DNA of 64,000 nt from Symbiodinium natans (GCA_905221605.1 CAJNDS010000535.1:194001-258000), one strand, 5' to 3'. Counted from the first letter of the stretch, positions 21,645-32,852 are shown. The notes: generated by a model not told the origin, from the letters alone. Translations and numbers: made by a program.

Positions 21645-21705
21645 TGTTTAGGGTTTAGGGTTTAGGGTTTAGGGTTTAGGGTTTAGGGTTTAGGGTTTAG
21701 GGTTG
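21645..21705 (+). repeat. TTTAGGG array (about 8 units)
   Basis: Perfect tandem heptamers after GCCGGTAAGG, which would serve as a splice donor for a short open segment ending at about 21633. Confidence 0.9.
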
Positions 21706-22160
21706 AGCACCCTGAACCCTAAACCTGCCGAGACCCTAAACCCCGGTTAAACCCTAAACGTTCAGCCGAATCGCACTACAAGCACTAGCACGACACGAGC
21801 TGGTGTTCTCGCAAAAGCCTAATCCCCAGTCCCTACGGTAGCAATTCAGAGCCTCTAGCTTTTGGGTGTTGCTTTGTGTAGCTCTAAAACCTAAGCCCTA
21901 CAAAGCCCCCTGATGGGCATCTTACACAACCTATCTGGAGCCCCTAAACCCTAAACCCTCATCCCTAAACCCTAAACCCCCTGCAGGATTGTTAGGGAAG
22001 CTACAAAGTAGGTCCAAAACTCTAAAGGCCTAAACCTTAAACCCTAAACCCCACCCAAACCCCACCCAAAAAGCAAGCTTTTGGGTTCTTATATGGTGCA
22101 CCTTAAACCCTAAACCCTGAGCCCTAACCCTAAACCCTACACCCTGAACCCTCACAGGCA

Positions 22161-22223
22161 ATGGCTGCAAGTCTTTCCATCGGGAGAAGCGTCTCGGTCG
22201 CATCAGACGTGAGAGAATCGAGG
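22161..22223 (+). CDS. Candidate exon, unknown
   Basis: ATG-initiated open segment MAASLSIGRSVSVASDVRES, then R, between CCCTAAA units and a TTTAGGG unit. Could be an N-terminus; no proof. Confidence 0.3.
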
Positions 22224-23020
22224 TTAGGGTTTAGGGGTTGAGATATGGGGGGTTCCGAAATTAGGGGTACCTTTTTGGGGTCCTATTTTGAATGAATCCT
22301 ACTGTTTGGGGACTCTATTAGGGGTCCAATATCTTCGTAGCCCCCCCCCATACTTTACTTAGGGTATACCAAAAAAAGGAACCATAATTTAGACCAAATG
22401 GGCGAGATTGTTTTGTTTTTGTTTTTGGTAAGTGTAGGTGTGTTTCCGTATTCATGGCAAGGCGCGTATGACCTCGGCTCGCGGTTTGACATGCTCTTAC
22501 TGGCTCAAAACCCAACTTTTCAACTTTGGGGCTTCTTATAAGGTAGTTTATTCTGAAAGTTTCAACTTTTATTTGCTTGGGTTTTGGGCCAGTAAGTGCT
22601 AAGCCCTATATCCTAAGCTTCGCTTGAGGCCAGTTTTTCCCGTGGCTTGCTTTGCCTAAACCCTCAACCCTAAACCTTAAACCCTAAACCCCAAAGCCTA
22701 AACCCTAAACCCCAAACCCTAAACCCTAAGCCCTAAGCCCTAAACCCTACACCCTAAGCCTTACAAGTCCTTCCGTAACACTCAGGGCCATCAACGCGTA
22801 CCTAAACCCGACACCGATGGATCTCTAAAGCCCTCAACCCAGGATTTGGGGTTTCGGGTGCAGGGTTTAGGGTTTCGGGCCTCTAAACCCCTAGATGTTC
22901 AGGGATTTCGGACACAGGTGTTCGTGGCCTTAACATGTGAACCCTACACCCCCACCCTCTACCCCCTAACCCCCACCCCCCCCCCCCCCCCCCCCAATCC
23001 CCTGACCCTCAACGATGCAT

Positions 23021-23132
23021 GGTCGCTTCTCTGAAATATGGTTCCGTTTGGGTCCTCCTTGTGACCCCTCTTATTCAGGGTACCCCCCCAATAAGGTACT
23101 ATAATTTCGAGAAGTGACCATACCAAACTAGC
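23021..23132. mobile_element. TIR element with ATGGTC(G/A)CTTCTC ends
   Basis: Left end ATGGTCGCTTCTCTGAAATA and right end TTTCGAGAAGTGACCAT are imperfect inverted repeats of about 25 bp. Core GGGTACCCCCCC. Non-coding. The Gly-rich frames across the preceding poly-C are artefacts. Confidence 0.7.
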
Positions 23133-23177
23133 CCTAAACCTAAACCCCAAGCCCTTACGAACCTCAATCCGTCAAGG

Positions 23178-23258
23178 CACATGCCGAACATGGGCCCCGA
23201 TGGCGGCGACGGTGGCCACGGGGGCCATGTCTTTCTGGAGTGCCTCCGCTCATGTGAT
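23178..23258 (+). CDS. Candidate exon resembling Obg GTPase N-terminal domain
   Basis: Reads MPNMGPDGGDGGHGGHVFLE then CLRSCDV. The motif GPDGGDGGxGG(H/D)V is the hallmark of the glycine-rich Obg fold at the N-terminus of Obg/CgtA GTPases (ribosome assembly in bacteria and organelles). Only this short stretch is visible. The G1-G5 motifs of the GTPase domain were not found nearby, so they would lie in other exons or be absent. A Gly-rich coincidence is possible. It is bounded by a TTTAGGG/CCCTAAA head-to-head pair at about 23262-23300. Confidence 0.45.
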
Positions 23259-23594
23259 GTAGGGTTTAGGGTTTAGGGACCCTAAACCCTAAACCCTAAT
23301 CCATACTGCCTGGGGAGGAAGGCTCAAGGCACTTATGTGGCTTAAGGCTTACGGGTGAGGCAGCCCTCAAACCTAAACCCAGACCCTTGAAGTGTTTAGG
23401 GGACTTGGCGTACGACTTCAGGGTTCAGGCTTTCGTATGAGATTCCTAAACCGTAAACCCTAAACTGTCAGGTAGGGTAATGGAACGAGCTACCAGGCGG
23501 TACTCCAGATCGTCAAGGGCTGTGTTGGCGGACTTTGGGGGTTTTCGGAGGCTTGCAATGTCCAATTCCGCAGAAAGGGTATACTTTAGGGTTG

Positions 23595-23857
23595 AGGGTT
23601 TGAGGGTTTAGGGTTTAGGGTTTGGGGTTTAGGGTTTAGGGTTTAGGGTTTGGGTGGGGTGAACACAAAATGTCTGACAGGGCCTTGTGAGACTCCAAGT
23701 TCGCAGAAGGGACAAAGGCCCTGTGGGAGCTCTGAACAACTTGGCGGCGTGTCGTAAGAATCGTTTTGGGTTTAGGGGTTTAGGGGTTTAGGGTTTAGGG
23801 TTTAGGGTTTAGGGTTTAGGGTTTAGGGTTTAGGGTTTAGGGTTTAGGGTTTAGGGT
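23595..23857 (+). repeat. Two TTTAGGG arrays around a unique segment
   Basis: Arrays at about 23595-23650 and 23766-23857. The segment between (23660-23760) is partly open and ends GALNNLAACRKNR, loosely reminiscent of armadillo-type helices, but unproven. Confidence 0.85.
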
Positions 23858-24162
23858 GATTATTTGTGCTTTCAATTCTGCTAGAACTCCGCGTAAATGC
23901 TAGCGGAAACAGCAGTTGACGTTTCTTGGCCCCAAACCTCTTGATCCCATTAGGAACGTTTCCAACAGGGTTGCGGAACAGTACAAACCTGGAAATGACG
24001 AGAACGTCACGGAAACTGTCGGTGTCCCAAAGCACGCAGCACCCCCCCCCCCCCCCTAAACACCCCTACACCCTAAACCCTAAACCCTAAACCCTAAACC
24101 CTAAACCCTATGAAGTTAGGGAGGTTCCCAGAAGGGCGCACGCTATTCCCAGGTGTGCACCG

Positions 24163-24216
24163 ATGTCCAACACACTGAAGCAGTTGAAGGAGAGAGTGTG
24201 CGCGGACCCAGGTCCC
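24163..24216 (+). CDS. Candidate short exon
   Basis: MSNTLKQLKERVCADPGP to TGA, just before a CCCTAAA array (about 24233-24302). It could start further upstream at CCCAG|GTG (24151). Confidence 0.28.
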
Positions 24217-24511
24217 TGAACCCTGAATTACCCCAAACCCTAAACCCTAAACCCTAAACCCTAAACCCTAAACCCTAAACCCTAAACCCTAAACCCTAAA
24301 CCTTGGGTAGTCCTAAACCCCGAACCCTAGGCCCTTAGGGATATTCATATTTTCCCTGATTGGCTTTAAGAGGATCACATTCGGGAATATCGTCCAGAGG
24401 CGTTAAATGGAGAACCTACTTCCCCGAACCCCTTAAGAGAACCCACATCCCTAAATACGCAAGGGTATAGGGTCTGGGGTGGTTTGGGGCCGGATGCATA
24501 GGGCTTATAAC

Positions 24512-24621
24512 TTGGGATATAACCCCTTATACTAACAGTCCTGAACAGGGATGATAATAGGGGGGGGGGTACTATAATCCCCATTGCCATTAAGGACTGC
24601 TAGTACAGCGGCGAACATCCC
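24512..24621. mobile_element. TIR element, family A copy 2
   Basis: Left end TTGGGATATAACCCCTTATA then CTAACAGTCC, right end TAAGGACTGCTAGTACAGCG then GCGAACATCCCA. Same family as 2637 and 36964. Confidence 0.75.
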
Positions 24622-25177
24622 AGCTTCTAACGTTGATTAGAAGGTTTTTGGTTTAGGTTGTGAGGGGTTCAGAGTTTGAAGTGCGGCAGCAGTGCCTTAG
24701 GGTTTAGGGTTTAGGGTTTTTTAGGGGTGACTTGGGGAGTTAGTTGTGTCCCTAAACCCGAAGCCCTAAACCCTAAACCCTAAAGCATTGATTCCCAACC
24801 GGCTATTGGAATAGTCCTGACCTACCGGCTTGGCTCCCATTTTGCCTGTCGCACCCTGGCCCTGGCAACCCTAAACCCTACACCCCAAGCCCTAAGCCTC
24901 AAAGCATGACCGGTTCAACCCTACTGTTCAACTCCAGCCCGACAGGTTTGCACGTTCTAACCCCCTAAGTGTAGGATGGGTTCAGGGTTCAGGGTTTCAG
25001 GTTTAGGGTTTAATTAGAACCCTAAACCCTAAATCCTAAACCCTAAACCCTAAACCGGTTTAGGGGCATAACCCACACACACATAGCAGGATCCAGGTGC
25101 ACCCCAACAACCCCCGCACCAAATCGGCCGCTTGAGGCACTACAAGGCAGAAAATGGCGGCGTGCGCTTGGCCTCAT

Positions 25178-25270
25178 CTTACTTAGCCAATAGTTGCAGC
25201 TTTCAACTTTTTTCGGTTTCCTTATTTAGTAGGAATAGTACAGTTGATTTTTTCCTTGGTTACTGAAGTA
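25178..25270. mobile_element. Partial relative of the 60309 foldback element
   Basis: CTTACTTAGCCAATAGTTG, CAACTTTTTTCGGTTTCC and TTAGTAGGAAT closely match the left arm of the element at 60309. Only one arm or a shorter version is present. Confidence 0.6.
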
Positions 25271-25500
25271 CGCTATTGTGCACGGGAAAGCTTGGGGCTT
25301 GGGTTTAGGGTCCAAGTTCATGCCGAGCATACTGCAATAGTAGTATGTTCTATCAGAGCATGGTAAGATGCTGATCAAGAGGTGTTGGCTTCGGGTTGAG
25401 AGTCGGAAGATTAGTCTATAGGTGTATGTATGTGTGAATGTATTATGTATGTATGTATGTATGCATGTATGTAGCGGAGCGCTTTTCCCTTCTCTTGCAG

Positions 25501-25813
25501 ATGATGCTCGAAATCATTCACGTCTATACCGACGAGAAGACCATGGAGCCGGACGAAAACTCAAGCTCGCGGCTAAAGCAGTGAGACACAGCCTTCAGAA
25601 GCTTGGAGTCCCAACTCCACACTACTTGGACATCCTTCATGGTTCGGCAGCACATCTCAGATGGATCCTGCCGAGCATCTCAACGAGGATCATGAATGCT
25701 ACTCGATCACCCTATTCCCGAGGGAAGCCACCAGTTGGCAATTCCATGACCGGAAAAGCCCGTACAAACAGCTATCTGATGAACACTCCTTGGGCATTCT
25801 CGATGCAGACATC
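25501..25813 (+). CDS. Two-exon gene fragment, unknown protein
   Basis: A pyrimidine-rich acceptor (CTTCTCTTGCAG|ATG) precedes exon 1 (25501-25579), which reads MMLEIIHVYTDEKTMEPDEN then SSSRLK. A consensus donor GTGAGA at 25580 and an acceptor CGGCAG at 25650 define a 71-nt intron. Joining there keeps frame (2 nt + 1 nt) into exon 2 (25651-25813): DPAEHLNEDHECYSITLFPR, then EATSWQFHDRKSPYKQLSDE. Acidic then mixed, soluble, no transmembrane segment; family not recognised. The intron holds no telomere-like repeat, unlike most here. A competing reading is the single unspliced frame that also crosses the region. The 3' end near the TATA microsatellite (25813-25830) is uncertain. Confidence 0.55.
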
Positions 25814-25969
25814 CATATATATATATATATGCTTTCGCACGCGGCATACATGCTGTAGCGTTTCACAGATCTGCATTCTCCACTCGCCACACAAACGCGA
25901 AAGCCTGAACCAACACGCTAAAGCCTGTCATTTTGGAGCTTTGTCTAATGAGTCTAATGCCTAGTACCT

Positions 25970-28280
25970 AGAACAATACAAGCCCTGAACCTAAACCCTA
26001 AGCCCCAGTTTCCACAAGCGACGCGGTTCCATGCAATGCACCAGCCCGCAAGCGTTAATCCCTCACCTCTCCTTCAGGACCTAAACCCTAAACCCTAAGG
26101 CCGAAAGCCTAAACTCTAAACCCTAAACTCTAAACCCTAAGCCCTATACCCAAACCCTGATCCCGAAACCCCCTAGACTCGATCCCTTTCAGGGCTTTTC
26201 GGGTTTCAGGGTTTTTAGGGTTTTTAGGGTTTAGGGTTTAGGGTTTCGGGGATTTAGGGTTTGGGGGTGTTGGAGGGTGTTGTTGATCGGTGACAGAGTA
26301 ACCCTGAGCCTTAGTCCCCAAGCCCCAAACCTTAAAACCCTAAACCCTAAACCCTCAACCCTAGGCCCCTTACCCCAAACCACCCCAAACCCCATACTCT
26401 AACCCCCAAGCCCCAAATCCTTAGACTGCCCTCTGGTTGTTAGTAGGGAATGGTTCCAATTAGGTTCCTATCGGGATTATATAGGGTACCTCAGTCCCTC
26501 AACCCTAAACCCTAAACCCTAAACCCTAAACCCTAAACCCGTAGACTAGCCAGGTGGGTATGGGCGACAGCATGACTGGGAAGGACGGCGACGACTGTGT
26601 CATGTGCGGAGCCCTGAGGGCCTTGGGTCGGTTTAGGGTTTAGGGTTTAGGGTTAGGGTTTAGGGTTTAGGGTTTAGGGTTTAGGGTTTAGGGTTTAGGG
26701 TTTAGGGTTTAGGGTTAGGGTTTAGGGTTTAGGGTTTAGGGTTTAGGGTTTAGGGTTTAGGGTTTAGGGTTTAGGGTTTAGGGTTTAGGGTTTAGGGTTT
26801 AGGGTTTAGGGTTTAGGGTTTAGGGTTTAGGGTTAGGGCTGTACGATGTAGGACTTCGACCATTGCCGTCCTACAGACAAACTTTGTGTGTGTGTGTGTG
26901 CACGGGAAATCCGTCTTGAATCCCTAATGCCATGAGCCGAAAATAGCCAACCTCAAGCCCAAAACCGCAGGACGCCCTAAACCCCAAACCCTGAACCATA
27001 ATCAGCCCTGAAAACTAAACTCTAAAGCCTAAAGCCTAAACCCTAAACCCTAAACCTTAAACCTTAAACCCTAAACCCTAAACCCTACACCCTTGCTTGG
27101 GCCTTCTTTCGGGCGTAAGAAGGGCTGGGGTTAGTCTTGGCTCCGATGACAGCAGAGCCCCAAATTGCCAGTGTACTAGGGTTTGGGGTTTAGGGTTTAG
27201 GGTTTGGGTTTAGGGTTTAGGGTTTGGGGTTTAGGGTTTAGGGTTTAGGGTTTAGGGTAATTTAGGGTTTTAGGGCCACCCAATCAGCTTTCCCTAAACA
27301 CTAAAAGGATCAGTGATTTCAGGCGTTAGTGTCTAGGGCTTCGGCTGAACCCGAAATCCTAGCCTTAAACCCTCAACCCTCAACCCTCAACCTAAACCCT
27401 AAACCCTAAACCCTAAGCCCTAAACCCTAAACCCTAAACCCTAAACCCTAAACCCTAAACCCTAAACCTCAAACCCCAAACCTTAAACCCTAAACCCTAA
27501 ACCCTAAACTCTACATATTCCCCTTCCCAGCCGCCACGCAGTCGCGTACCGCCCGGCACTGTGGTCTACGTTCGCGAACGATGGGTACCTGGAGACGACA
27601 ACTTTGGAGGCAACTGGGGTTTAGGGTTTAGGGTTTAGGGTTCAGGGTTCAGGGTTTAGGGTTTAGGGTTTAGGGTTTAGGGTTCAGGGTTTAGGGTTTA
27701 GGGTTCAGGGTTCAGGGTTTGGCCTAAACCTGAAGTCCCTGAAGCCCGAGAATCCCAAAGACCTAAGGCTCTACGACGGGGCCCAACCCCGAACCCTACC
27801 CCTTACCAGACGCTCTGCAGCCCTAAGCCCCCAAAAAAAATAAGGCCTTAAACACCAAAACCCCAAAAACCCCAAACCCTAAACCATAAACCGTAACCCT
27901 AATTAAACCCTAAACCCTGAACCTTGAACCCATAAAGCCTAAACCCTATCCCTAAACCCTGAACCCAAAGCCCTAGACCCTAAGTTTTCAAAACCCCAAA
28001 AGCACTAAAGCCTAAGTTCACAGGGACCTTGGAGTGGGGGTTTTGGGTTTAGGGTTTAGACACTTCGAGCTTCAAAGGTGTGAACCTGATAATGCACGCC
28101 AAACTCGGGCTTAGGGCTTAGGGTTTAGGGTTTTGGGGCTAGGTTCAGGGCTATTTGGGTTTAGGGTTTAGGGTTTAGGGTTTCGCCCGCAACCCTAACC
28201 CCTCAAGACTTGAGGGATGAGGGTTGGGGTTTTCTGTTTAGGGTTCGGTTTCATGGCCCGCGAGTAGAGAGGGTCGCCAT
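25970..28280. repeat. Telomere-like rich region, sparse unique sequence
   Basis: Includes the longest pure array in the window (26632-26836, about 28 TTTAGGG units with a few TTAGGG), mixed arrays at 27178-27265 and 27615-27720 (TTTAGGG with TTCAGGG), CCCTAAA arrays at 26500-26540 and 27395-27515, and a short (GT)n at 26886-26900. No exon is convincing in this stretch. Confidence 0.85.
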
Positions 28281-28283
28281 ACC

Positions 28284-28491
28284 ATGGCTTATGATGGCCA
28301 TCGCAGCCTCTACTGGCTATTCATGAACAGGGCTTGCCGATGTGCATTCTCGGTCACATTCACAGTGGTGCCAGAGACGTTGCCTGTTAGTGAAGGAGCG
28401 AGGTGCTGACCTACACAGATACGTATTTGCTGGCATGTACCGGAAGAAGCAGAGCCCTGAACTCAAGATCCCGGAGCAGAAAGACCCCTGA
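28284..28491 (+). CDS. Candidate exon(s), unknown
   Basis: ATG 28284 opens MAYDGHRSLYWLFMNRACRC then AFSVTFTVVPETLPVSEGA. From about 28402 a second frame reads DLHRYVFAGMYRKKQSPELK then IPEQKDP to TGA. The change of frame near 28400 implies an intron or a frameshift. Both parts look protein-like; family unknown. Confidence 0.42.
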
Positions 28492-28531
28492 ACCCTGAAC
28501 CCTAAACCCTAAACCCTAAACCCTAAAGCCG

Positions 28532-28816
28532 GACAGGGTGATGCAGGATCAGCCTGACCTGTTCATGCAACAGCTTTTGGAATTGCAGTCCGCGATGGAC
28601 CGTAAGATGGCACAGGAGACGACGTGTCATGTGGCTGCGCAGTTCATGCTGTCAGTAGGGTTTAGGGTTTGGGGTTTAGGGTTTACGGTTTAGGGTCCGC
28701 TAGAACATCACGGTCACGTTGATTGCATTTCTGACTCCCACGTCTGCTTGCTGCGTCATAGCCCCGAAGTTCTACCAACAACATGTGGGCATGCAATGAA
28801 AATGAGCGACACCCGA
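28532..28816 (+). CDS. Two candidate exons separated by a 39-nt telomere-like insert
   Basis: Exon-like part 1 (28532-28654): DRVMQDQPDLFMQQLLELQS, then AMDRKMAQETTCHVAAQFML. All three frames on the other strand are closed here. A GT at 28655 and AG at 28692-28693 bracket 39 nt of TTTAGGG-like sequence. Part 2 from 28694 continues in frame: GPLEHHGHVDCISDSHVCLL, then RHSPEVLPTTCGHAMKMSDT. Without removal the frame meets TAG at the end of the insert. A 39-nt intron is very short, so this is tentative. Helical, Met/Gln-rich; family unknown. Confidence 0.5.
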
Positions 28817-28845
28817 AACCCGAAACCCTAAACCCTAATTACTGA

Positions 28846-29064
28846 CTGCATGAACTGGTTGAAATCATTCCGCATCCTGCCCTGGCCAAGAAAACCTGCC
28901 GTTTGAGAACATGCTCATTCGGAACGAGGCTTGTGGTATCTCGGCAGTTTAGGGTTTAGGGTTTAGGGTTTAGGGGGCCCCAAACCCTAAACCTCAATCA
29001 TGAAGCGCAACATGTAGAAGGGAACATCAGGCTTCCTGGCGAAGCGCAGGCTGCTTTCAACCCT
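28846..29064 (+). CDS. Two candidate exons around a head-to-head telomere-like block
   Basis: 28846-28951 reads LHELVEIIPHPALAKKTCRL then RTCSFGTRLVVSRQF. After a TTTAGGG/CCCTAAA junction (about 28952-28992), 28993-29064 reads LNHEAQHVEGNIRLPGEAQA then AFNP. They may belong to the gene with segments at 28284-28816, but the joins are not proven. Confidence 0.38.
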
Positions 29065-29666
29065 ATCCCATAAAGCTACAGAAGCCCTAAGCCCTGCAAG
29101 CCCCAAACCCTAAACCTATTTAACCCTAAACCCTAAACCCTAGATAACGGGTCTTTGCGCAAGATCCTGCAGATTAAAGTAGGCTTTGAGCCTTCAAGGC
29201 AACAACCCTACAAACCGTAAAGCCCCAAAACCTGAACCCTGTAATGCTAAAGCTCCCGAAACCCGAAGCCCTAAACCCTAAACCCTAAATCCTAAACCCT
29301 AAACCCTAAACCCTAACGCCTTCAAGCCCAGCCCCCCTACACCCTGAAACCTAAGTTCCAACACTGGCGAGGCTTCAGTCTCTTGGCCGTTCCCAGTTCT
29401 GGGCTGTTCAAACCCTAAACCCTAAACCCTAAACCCCTAAACCCTAAACCCTAAACCCCAAACCCCAAGCCCTAAACCCTAAACCCTAATTAAACCCTAC
29501 ACCCTAACGGGTCAGGGGAGGCTGTTGGGTCATTGAAAACTGTGCAGGATTCCTGCGGGTTTATGAGGACAGGAATTTTTGATCACCTACCGTGCTCACG
29601 CTAAAGCTTATAACCCCAGGTATATAAGTCTCCCTAAACCCTAAACCTAAACCCTAAACCCTAAAC

Positions 29667-29880
29667 CACTTATACCCTACTTCGGGGACTCAGGGATCTT
29701 GCAAGTACTGTTATTTTTTTGGTATAAGTACCCTGACCCTCCATTTAAACCCTAAACCCAAAAACACCCTAAACCCCAAACCCTAAACCCTAAACCACTT
29801 ATAACCTACTTCGGGGACTTAGGGAGCTTGTATGTACTGTTAAAATTTTCGGTTATAAGTTATAAGTACCCTGAACCTCC
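29667..29880. mobile_element. Two diverged family D copies flanking CCCTAAA blocks
   Basis: 29667-29742 and 29795-29880 share CTACTTCGGGGACT(C/T)AGGGA, AGTACTGTTA and ATAAGTACCCTGA(A/C)CCTCC. Each is preceded by a CCCTAAA block. Their right end matches the inverted end of the element at 21257. Confidence 0.7.
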
Positions 29881-30040
29881 AGGCAGTAGCCTAAACCCAA
29901 AAACACCCTAAACCCTAAACCCTAAACCCAAAAAAACCGTTAACCCCAAGAAGCATACAAGCAGTCTGAGCCTCCGCCGCCACCGTCAGCGGTCACGGAG
30001 CATGTATTCTTCTGAGGCCCCCCATACACCTGAACCGTGA

Positions 30041-30152
30041 TAGGTTTAGGGTTTAGGGTTTAGGGTTTAGGGTTTAGGGTTTAGGGTTTAGGGTTTAGGG
30101 TTTAGGGTTTAGGGTTTAGGGTTTAGGGTTTAGGGTTTAGGGTTTAGGGTTT
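30041..30152 (+). repeat. TTTAGGG array (about 15 units)
   Basis: Long perfect array between unique segments. Confidence 0.92.
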
Positions 30153-30369
30153 GCGAGTTCACCGAAACTTTGGAATGATTCTTAGACTCCCACTTAATTA
30201 ATTCCAGAACTCTGCTGCTGAAGTAAATCTTGGGAACGGTTGAAAAAGTCTACGCAAGACAAGTACATGCACATCCCCTAAACCCTAGACCCTAAACCCT
30301 TAACCCCTAATTCACCCTAAACCCTAATCCCTAATCCCTAAACCCTAAACCCTAAACCCTGTAGCAGCC

Positions 30370-30682
30370 TGCTCCTTGGGCGGCAGTCCCTTGCACTCAG
30401 TGTGGATTGATGGGTGCGGCTTGCGCTGGTCAATCCTACTGGTCGGCTTTCGCCCGTGCCACGCGTAGCGCCAGTGGCTTGGCAGTCCCCCTACACGCCC
30501 AAAGAGGGTTTAGGGTTTAGGGTTTAGGGTTTAGGGTTTAGGGTTTAGGGTTTAGGGTCCCCTGAACCATTGGCCTACACGCGGTAACCTTCAGGGCGGG
30601 CTTGACAGGGCTTAGAGAGCTAGCGGACGTGATGGGTGCGGGAGGCTTTGATGTCATGGTTTTGAATGGGCATTTGTGTCAG
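30370..30682 (+). CDS. Two candidate exons around a TTTAGGG array
   Basis: 30370-30465 reads CSLGGSPLHSVWIDGCGLRW then SILLVGFRPCHA. After an array at 30508-30558, 30596-30679 reads AGLTGLRELADVMGAGGFDV then MVLNGHLCQ to TAG. The second is the more protein-like. Joins unproven. Confidence 0.4.
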
Positions 30683-30957
30683 TAGGGCCCTAAACCCTAC
30701 ACCCTAAACCCGAAACCCGACACCCTAGGCCTGAAAACCCCGCCCCAAAATTCCAGAATAGTACGACACCGTACACCCTCCAGCCTCCAGACCTTGCTGA
30801 CCCAAAAGCCTATTCCCAAATCCTTCGTAAACCCTGTAGATCCCTGGTTTAGGGTTTGGGGTTTAGGGTTTAGGGTTCAGGGTTTAGGGTTTGGGTTTAG
30901 GGTTTAGGATTCAGGGTTTAAGTTTATGGCTTAGGGTTCAGGGTTTAGGTTTGCGGT

Positions 30958-31073
30958 CTTGTCGTAGTCTACGGTTGCCGAGGACGGCGTCACGACGTGG
31001 GTACGAGCAGGTCGGCATCGCGCGAGGTGGAAAAGGGCCTCGTGCCCAATACGGGACCGCAAAAGGCCGGGAG
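30958..31073 (+). CDS. Candidate exon before a duplication-flanked array
   Basis: Open segment LVVVYGCRGRRHDVGTSRSA then SREVEKGLVPNTGPQKAG, ending at GGGAG|GTTTAGG (GT at 31074). The same GGGAG|GTTT recurs at the far side of the array, so removal of 31074-31195 would restore the sequence. Another open frame overlaps this one. Confidence 0.45.
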
Positions 31074-31199
31074 GTTTAGGGTTTAGGGTTTATAAGGTTT
31101 AGGGTTTAGGGTTTAGGGTTTAGGGTTTAGGGTTTAGGGTTTAGGGTTTAGGGTTTAGGGCCTAGGGTTTAGGGTTTAGGGTTGAAGGCCGGGAGGTTT
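31063..31199 (+). repeat. TTTAGGG array flanked by a 15-bp direct repeat
   Basis: About 13 units sit between two exact copies of AAGGCCGGGAGGTTT (31063-31077 and 31185-31199). The repeat contains GGGAG|GT, so GT from the left copy and AG from the right would define a 122-nt intron. Confidence 0.88.
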
Positions 31200-32178
31200 G
31201 GGAATTAGCCTGAACCCTAAACTCAAGACCCCTTTATTTCTACAACGTCTCGACGCATCGCAAGACCCTCATAGTGTCGCTAAACCGGAACATAAAGACC
31301 CCAAACCCTAAAATCCGAGTTAAGCCCTAAACCCTAAAGACCCTAAGACCCTAAGATCCTAAGACCCTAAGACCCCGAACCCCGAGTGCTTCAGATCAAA
31401 ACCCTCAACCTCAGGCCAAAAGACCCCCTAAAGCCCCAAATTTGTAGCCCCCCCCAAACCCCTCCCCCACCCTAAACCCAACCCCCCCCCCCCCGCCCCC
31501 CACGGCGCTACACCCTTTAACCCTCTAAGCACCCTAAACCCCTCAACCCCTAAACCCTGAACCCCTAAACTTTCCGTCTCCAAGCTCTCACCAGGTCTTT
31601 GGGGGAATGGAATTCTCTGGGGGACAGTGGAAGCAAGTGGCATCCGAGAACACGGGAACCCCGGGACGATTCTTGGTTTCAGTGGGTTTTGGGGTAGAGG
31701 GTTTTCGGTGAACCCTAAATTCTAAACCCTAAGCCTAAACCCTAAACAGGTGACTATGGGGATTGTGGGGGTCTGGTCGTGTTGGAGTTTGGGTTCAAGG
31801 CCTGGGCAGTTGTGGTTGAGGGGTTCTATGCTGCAGGGGTTCAGGTTTTGGCGAGGGTTTGGGTATTTCGGGTCTCGGGTTTAGGGTTGGAGCTTGGCGT
31901 TTGGGGTTTGCGTTTTAATTCTTCGTGTTTGGGACACGAAGCCCCAAACCCTAACCTAGGTGACTCGGGCTCAAGCATGGGGTTCCCAGATTACAGGTTT
32001 AGGGTGTGGGCTTTTTCGATGGCAAGGCAGGTACATCATCTTTCGACATTGATGCCTAAACCCGAGCCCTAAGCCCTAGACCCTAGACCATAGACCCTGG
32101 ACCCCAAGCCCTAAACCCTAGACCCTAGACCCTATCCCTAAACCCTAGACCCAAACCCTAAACCTGCGTTGGCTTCCC

Positions 32179-32395
32179 ATGTTCAAAGACAGTGCTATGT
32201 CGCCACCTTACAGAGCTAAGATCCGCTTGGGGCAAGATGAGGTTTAGGGTTTAGAGTTTAGGGTTTAGGGTTCAGGGTGTTTTCAGCATGGATGCCACGT
32301 TTCAGATCGGGCGAAAACTTCTGAGACAAGAAAGCTATCGAGCTTCTTCTGCTACCAGAAACGAGGCCCCCTTTGGCAAATACGACATCGTATCC
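32179..32395 (+). CDS. Two candidate exons with telomere-like separator
   Basis: 32179-32241 reads MFKDSAMSPPYRAKIRLGQD then E and ends at GAG|GTTTAG. After about 45 nt of TTTAGGG-like sequence ending TTTTCAG (32286) the next segment is open in two frames. The phase-matching one starts HGCHVSDRAKTSETRKLSSF. The other reads MDATFQIGRKLLRQESYRAS then SATRNEAPFGKYDIV. Which is used is unclear. Confidence 0.42.
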
Positions 32396-32643
32396 CTAAA
32401 CCCTAAACCGTAAACCCTAAGCCCTAAACCCGAAACCCTAAACCCTAAACCCTAAACCCTAACCTTGGGGCTGTACGCTCCAGGCTTGGGTGCAAGGCTA
32501 GGCTGGAAGGATTCAACATTTCAGACTCTGGACCCTAACCCGTCTGTAAGGGTTTAGGGTTTAGGGTTTAGGGTTTAGGGTTTAGGGTTCAATATGAGCC
32601 CTTAATAAACCCGACACCCCAAACACCAAACATCTCCCGTGTA

Positions 32644-32718
32644 GGTTTGGCGGCTCATGATGAGGCGCGCCTCCTGAGCCCCAGGCCCCCTAGTCCCGAA
32701 AAGAAAGCCGAAGTAGTT
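32644..32718 (+). CDS. Candidate 3' exon, unknown
   Basis: GLAAHDEARLLSPRPPSPEK then KAEVV and TGA. Pro/Ser linker-like end. Confidence 0.33.
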
Positions 32719-32754
32719 TGACAAACCCAAGCAGCCGGTTTTTGGTTAGGGTTT

Positions 32755-32852
32755 AGGGCTTAGGGCTTAGGGCTTAGGGCTTAGGGTTTAGGGTTTAGGG
32801 TTTAGGGTTTAGGGTTTAGGGTTTAGGGTTTAGGGTTTAGGGTTTAGGGATG
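32755..32852 (+). repeat. GCTTAGG variant block passing into TTTAGGG array
   Basis: About four uniform AGGGCTT units are followed by about ten canonical units. Confidence 0.9.
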
